From Xanthobacteraceae bacterium (GTDB taxonomy: Bacteria; Pseudomonadota; Alphaproteobacteria; Rhizobiales; Xanthobacteraceae), in the NCBI GenBank assembly GCA_030037105.1, contig JASHRY010000278.1, forward strand, positions 1 through 9,688: 9,688 nucleotides of DNA, given 5' to 3'. Made by a program: the position numbers and the translations under genes. Position 1 is the stretch's first letter. Every line of letters starts with the position of its first letter. Below the pieces are notes generated by a model that was given only the letters and a program-made list of their open reading frames with translations, made no database searches and was not told where the DNA came from. Shown piece by piece: positions 7,794 to 9,688 of the stretch.

Positions 7794-7810
7794 GCCCCGG
7801 TTGCCGGGGC
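7794..7810. promoter_or_regulatory. Hairpin/inverted repeat in a divergent gap
   Basis: GCCCCGG (7794-7800) and CCGGGGC (7804-7810) form a perfect 7-bp inverted repeat with a 3-nt spacer between the divergent dioxygenase and DUF6790-like genes. It lies about 46 bp before the latter's ATG and 67 bp before the former's GTG. It could be an operator or a leader hairpin. A TTGATAAT (7840-7847) close to ATG 7856 looks like a -10 but lacks a matched -35. Confidence 0.25.
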
Positions 7811-7855
7811 TTTGCCGGCGATCTAAGCTGCGGCGCGGCTTGATAATGCGATCGG

Positions 7856-8317
7856 ATGTATCTCGTTTCCGTCGTTCTCCTGCTGCTCGTCCTGCCGGCG
7901 GCCTCCGTGGTCGCCGAGGCGCTATGGCGGCACGGCGCGGCCGACCCGATGCTTCTCGTCGGCAAATGGTTCGTATTCTGGGCCGGCGGCGTCCGGCTTT
8001 TCATTGCCGGCCTGCGCCAGGTCGTGCAGCCGCAATTCACCGCCGAGGGCATTTTCAAGGTCGAGGATGGCGCCGTGCACGCGATCGTGCGCGAGATCGG
8101 CTTTGCCAATCTGTCGATGGGCGCTCTGGGACTGTTGAGCCTCGCGCAATCGAGCTTCCTCGTGCCGGCCGCGATCGTCGGCGGCCTCTATTATGGTTTC
8201 GCCGGAATAGGCCACTGGGTTCGCGTCGACCGGAATTTCAACGAGCAGGTGGCGCTGATCTCGGATTTGCTCATTTTCATCGTGTTCGGCGTCTTCGTCG
8301 CCGGCCGCGCTTTTTGA
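7856..8317 (+). CDS. DUF6790-like integral membrane protein
   Basis: A 153-residue protein with about four membrane helices: 2-22, 34-54, 84-118 (long, probably two short helices) and 133-150. Between the second and third lies a short soluble segment with QFTAEGIFKVEDGAVHAIVREIGFANLS, whose core FTAEGIF and VREIGFANL I associate with the DUF6790 family. Other marks are LVGKWFVFW and GGLYYGFAGIGH. Function unknown. ATG 7856 has no clear Shine-Dalgarno sequence, so the start is supported mainly by the hydrophobic N-terminus and by position. It is divergent from the dioxygenase gene and convergent with the DUF1614 gene. The family number is from memory; the membrane character is plain. Confidence 0.7.
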   Translation: MYLVSVVLLLLVLPAASVVAEALWRHGAADPMLLVGKWFVFWAGGVRLFIAGLRQVVQPQFTAEGIFKVEDGAVHAIVREIGFANLSMGALGLLSLAQSSFLVPAAIVGGLYYGFAGIGHWVRVDRNFNEQVALISDLLIFIVFGVFVAGRAF

Positions 8318-8384
8318 TGCGCCACGCCGCGCCAACGGGATCGCGCCCGGTCATGTCCGCCCGGCTCGGCCGCGCCGCGGATCG

Positions 8385-9107
8385 TCACTGCGGCTGCGCG
8401 GCGTGAGGCCGGGGATGATAGAGGCCCGCCAGCAGAACGGCGAGGATGCCAGTGAGAAAAATGCCGTCGAAGGTGCCGGCGCCGCCGATTGAGGCGACCG
8501 GGGCGCCGAGGCCGCGCACCTTGTCGAGATTGGTGAGGTCGGCGCCGATGAGCGTGCCCATGCCGCCGGCGATGTAGGCGAGCGGCGCGGCGCTCTCCCG
8601 CGACAACACCAGCGCGACGACGGCCGTGGTCAAAGCGGGAATGAAGACCGGCACCGCGATGCCGAGACCCGGCACCGGCTCGGCGAGCCAGTGCAGCACC
8701 AGCGCGACTGCGGCGGTCGCCACCGTTCCTTTGACCCACAGGCCGCGGGCGCTGAGCAGATAGAGCGACATCAGGGTCGGGATGACCGCGCCGCCGACAT
8801 TGACCGCGATAATGGTGCCCGGCCAGTGCTCGATGACCGGCACCGCATAATGCATGCCGAAGAAGTCGATCACGTGCCTGGACAAGACCCGCTCGCCCGG
8901 CAGCGCCGCGATCGGGATGTTGAAATAGCTGCCGATCAGCGAGCCGAGCAGCAGCAGCATCGCGGTCGATGAACTGACGCCGAGGCTGACATAGGCGCGG
9001 CGCAGCGCGCCGAAGATCAGCAGAATGAAGGTGATGAGGAAAAAGCCGATCAGCAGCGAAAAAAAGCCGGGCGTCAGCGGCAGGTAATGGAATTGGCTCA
9101 TCTGCAT
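8385..9107 (-). CDS. DUF1614 family integral membrane protein
   Basis: A 240-residue polytopic membrane protein with about six to seven helices. It shows the DUF1614 signatures NVGGAVIPT (103-111), YIAGGMGTLIGADLTNL (178-194) and GGAGTFDGIFLTGI (208-221). The acidic GAD and TFDG residues within otherwise hydrophobic segments look functional and suggest a transport or intramembrane enzymatic role, but none is established. The open frame reaches back to 9587, but the part before 9107 is arginine-rich and unlike the family. ATG 9107 has GGAG eight bases upstream; ATG 9101 is a close alternative. It is divergent from the HpaB-type gene across a 210-bp control region and convergent with the DUF6790-like gene 67 bp away. 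Confidence 0.85.
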   Translation of the reverse strand: MQMSQFHYLPLTPGFFSLLIGFFLITFILLIFGALRRAYVSLGVSSSTAMLLLLGSLIGSYFNIPIAALPGERVLSRHVIDFFGMHYAVPVIEHWPGTIIAVNVGGAVIPTLMSLYLLSARGLWVKGTVATAAVALVLHWLAEPVPGLGIAVPVFIPALTTAVVALVLSRESAAPLAYIAGGMGTLIGADLTNLDKVRGLGAPVASIGGAGTFDGIFLTGILAVLLAGLYHPRPHAAQPQ

Positions 9108-9219
9108 CGATGCGGCTCCGGCCGGCGTCAAGCACCGTAGCGCGTCCGCAGCGCCGGTGAAATGCGGGCCGGGCTCGCTTTCCGAGTAACGTCGGAGCGG
9201 GAGAAATCGTTGCCGGTGA

Positions 9220-9298
9220 CGACGGCGCCGGCCGTCGAAGTCGCAACGAATTCCGCAACGTCCGATCAATTGACCGCGCAGCGTTTTTGGTGTCCTAC
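9220..9298 (+). promoter_or_regulatory. Candidate promoter and operator region of the HpaB-type gene
   Basis: From left to right: a 7-bp inverted repeat CGACGGC (9220-9226) / GCCGTCG (9231-9237); a direct repeat CGCAACG (9242-9248 and 9254-9260), 12 bp centre to centre; and TTGACC (9270-9275), a good -35. Seventeen bases later TCCTAC (9293-9298) is only a poor -10 match. The repeats lie just upstream of the -35, where an activator could bind. The gene's GGAG (9308-9311) follows. Confidence 0.35.
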
Positions 9299-9317
9299 TC
9301 GCCGAGCGGAGCAGGCC

Positions 9318-9688
9318 ATGCCGGAGCATCCCGAAGCGATCGTCGCGGGCAAAAAGCGTCCGTTCACCGGCGCCGAATTCCTGGAATCGCTGCGCGACGG
9401 GCGCGAGGTCTACATCTATGGCGAGCGCGTCAAGGATGTGACCACGCATCCCGCGCTGAGGAATTCGGCGGCTTCGATCGCTCTTCTCTACGACGCCTTG
9501 CATGCCAAAGAGACGAAGGACGTGCTCACGGCGCCGACCGATACCGGCTCCGGCGGCTACACGCACAAATTCTTCAAGGCGGCGCATTCGCGCGAGGAGG
9601 TCGTGGCGCAGCGCGACGCCATCGCCGCCTGGGCCCGCATCTCCTATGGCTGGCTCGGCCGGAGCCCCGATTACAAGGCCGCGCTCCT
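9318..9688 (+). CDS. HpaB-type 4-hydroxyphenylacetate 3-hydroxylase family protein, N-terminal part
   Basis: An open frame from ATG 9318 runs off the window edge after 123 codons; the family is about 480-520 residues, so roughly three quarters is missing. HpaB-type enzymes use reduced flavin and oxygen to hydroxylate phenols ortho to the existing hydroxyl, giving catechols. Family marks are RPFTGAEFLESLRDGREVYI (14-33), VKDVTTHPAL (38-47), KFFKAAHSREE (84-94) and WARISYGWLGRSPDYKA (105-121). No cysteine occurs in the visible part, whereas the related 4-hydroxybutyryl-CoA dehydratases carry Fe-S cysteines near this region; this favours a hydroxylase. GGAG lies six bases before the ATG. Substrate and reductase partner cannot be judged from this fragment. 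Confidence 0.88.
   Translation, partial: MPEHPEAIVAGKKRPFTGAEFLESLRDGREVYIYGERVKDVTTHPALRNSAASIALLYDALHAKETKDVLTAPTDTGSGGYTHKFFKAAHSREEVVAQRDAIAAWARISYGWLGRSPDYKAAL

Noticed and set aside
9126..9131. TTGACG on the minus strand as a -35 for the DUF1614 gene
   Set aside because: A -10 at normal spacing would fall on the gene's own start codon.
9108..9587. N-terminal extension of the DUF1614 frame
   Set aside because: Arg-rich, unlike the family, and antisense to the HpaB-type gene and its promoter; a good start with GGAG exists at 9107.

Overview
The window is very GC-rich and densely coding. It reads as ordinary chromosome of an alphaproteobacterium, most likely Hyphomicrobiales (Bradyrhizobium/Rhodopseudomonas/Xanthobacteraceae-like). 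That placement rests on the resemblance of MurA, the tandem-domain dCTP deaminase and several small secreted proteins to what I recall from that group; it was not checked by any search. I see no tRNA, rRNA, CRISPR array, transposase, integrase or phage gene.

Layout. 1-225: leader with a strong hairpin, then a two-domain dCTP deaminase (dcd, +). 1363-1587: gap with two 12-bp palindromes. 1588-2136: secreted protein with two PAN/Apple-like cysteine modules (+). 2137-2297: convergent gap holding a structured, repeat-like element. 2298-5947: a minus-strand block, read right to left, of a DUF4337 membrane protein, a 66-aa basic protein, murA and tldD. 5948-6110: divergent control region with two 10-bp palindromes. 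6111-6419: secreted glycine-zipper protein (+). 6420-6757: non-coding. 6758-7003: DUF2188 protein (+), convergent by 4 bp with a 76-aa secreted protein (-). 7323-7727: DOPA 4,5-dioxygenase family protein (-). 7856-8317: DUF6790-like membrane protein (+). 8385-9107: DUF1614 membrane protein (-). 9318 to the edge: N-terminal part of an HpaB-type aromatic hydroxylase (+).

Functionally there are three themes. Dcd is core nucleotide metabolism. MurA is core peptidoglycan synthesis and probably shares an operon with the two small genes before it; TldD is a peptide-processing metalloprotease subunit lying downstream. The right third joins two uncharacterised membrane proteins with two enzymes of aromatic chemistry: HpaB-type enzymes make catechols, and DOPA-dioxygenase-type enzymes open catechol rings.

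I did not find a clear new multi-gene system. The points most worth a second look are the HpaB/DOPA-dioxygenase neighbourhood, the structured element between the PAN gene and tldD, the exact internal duplication in the PAN protein, and paired palindromes or repeats in two divergent control regions.
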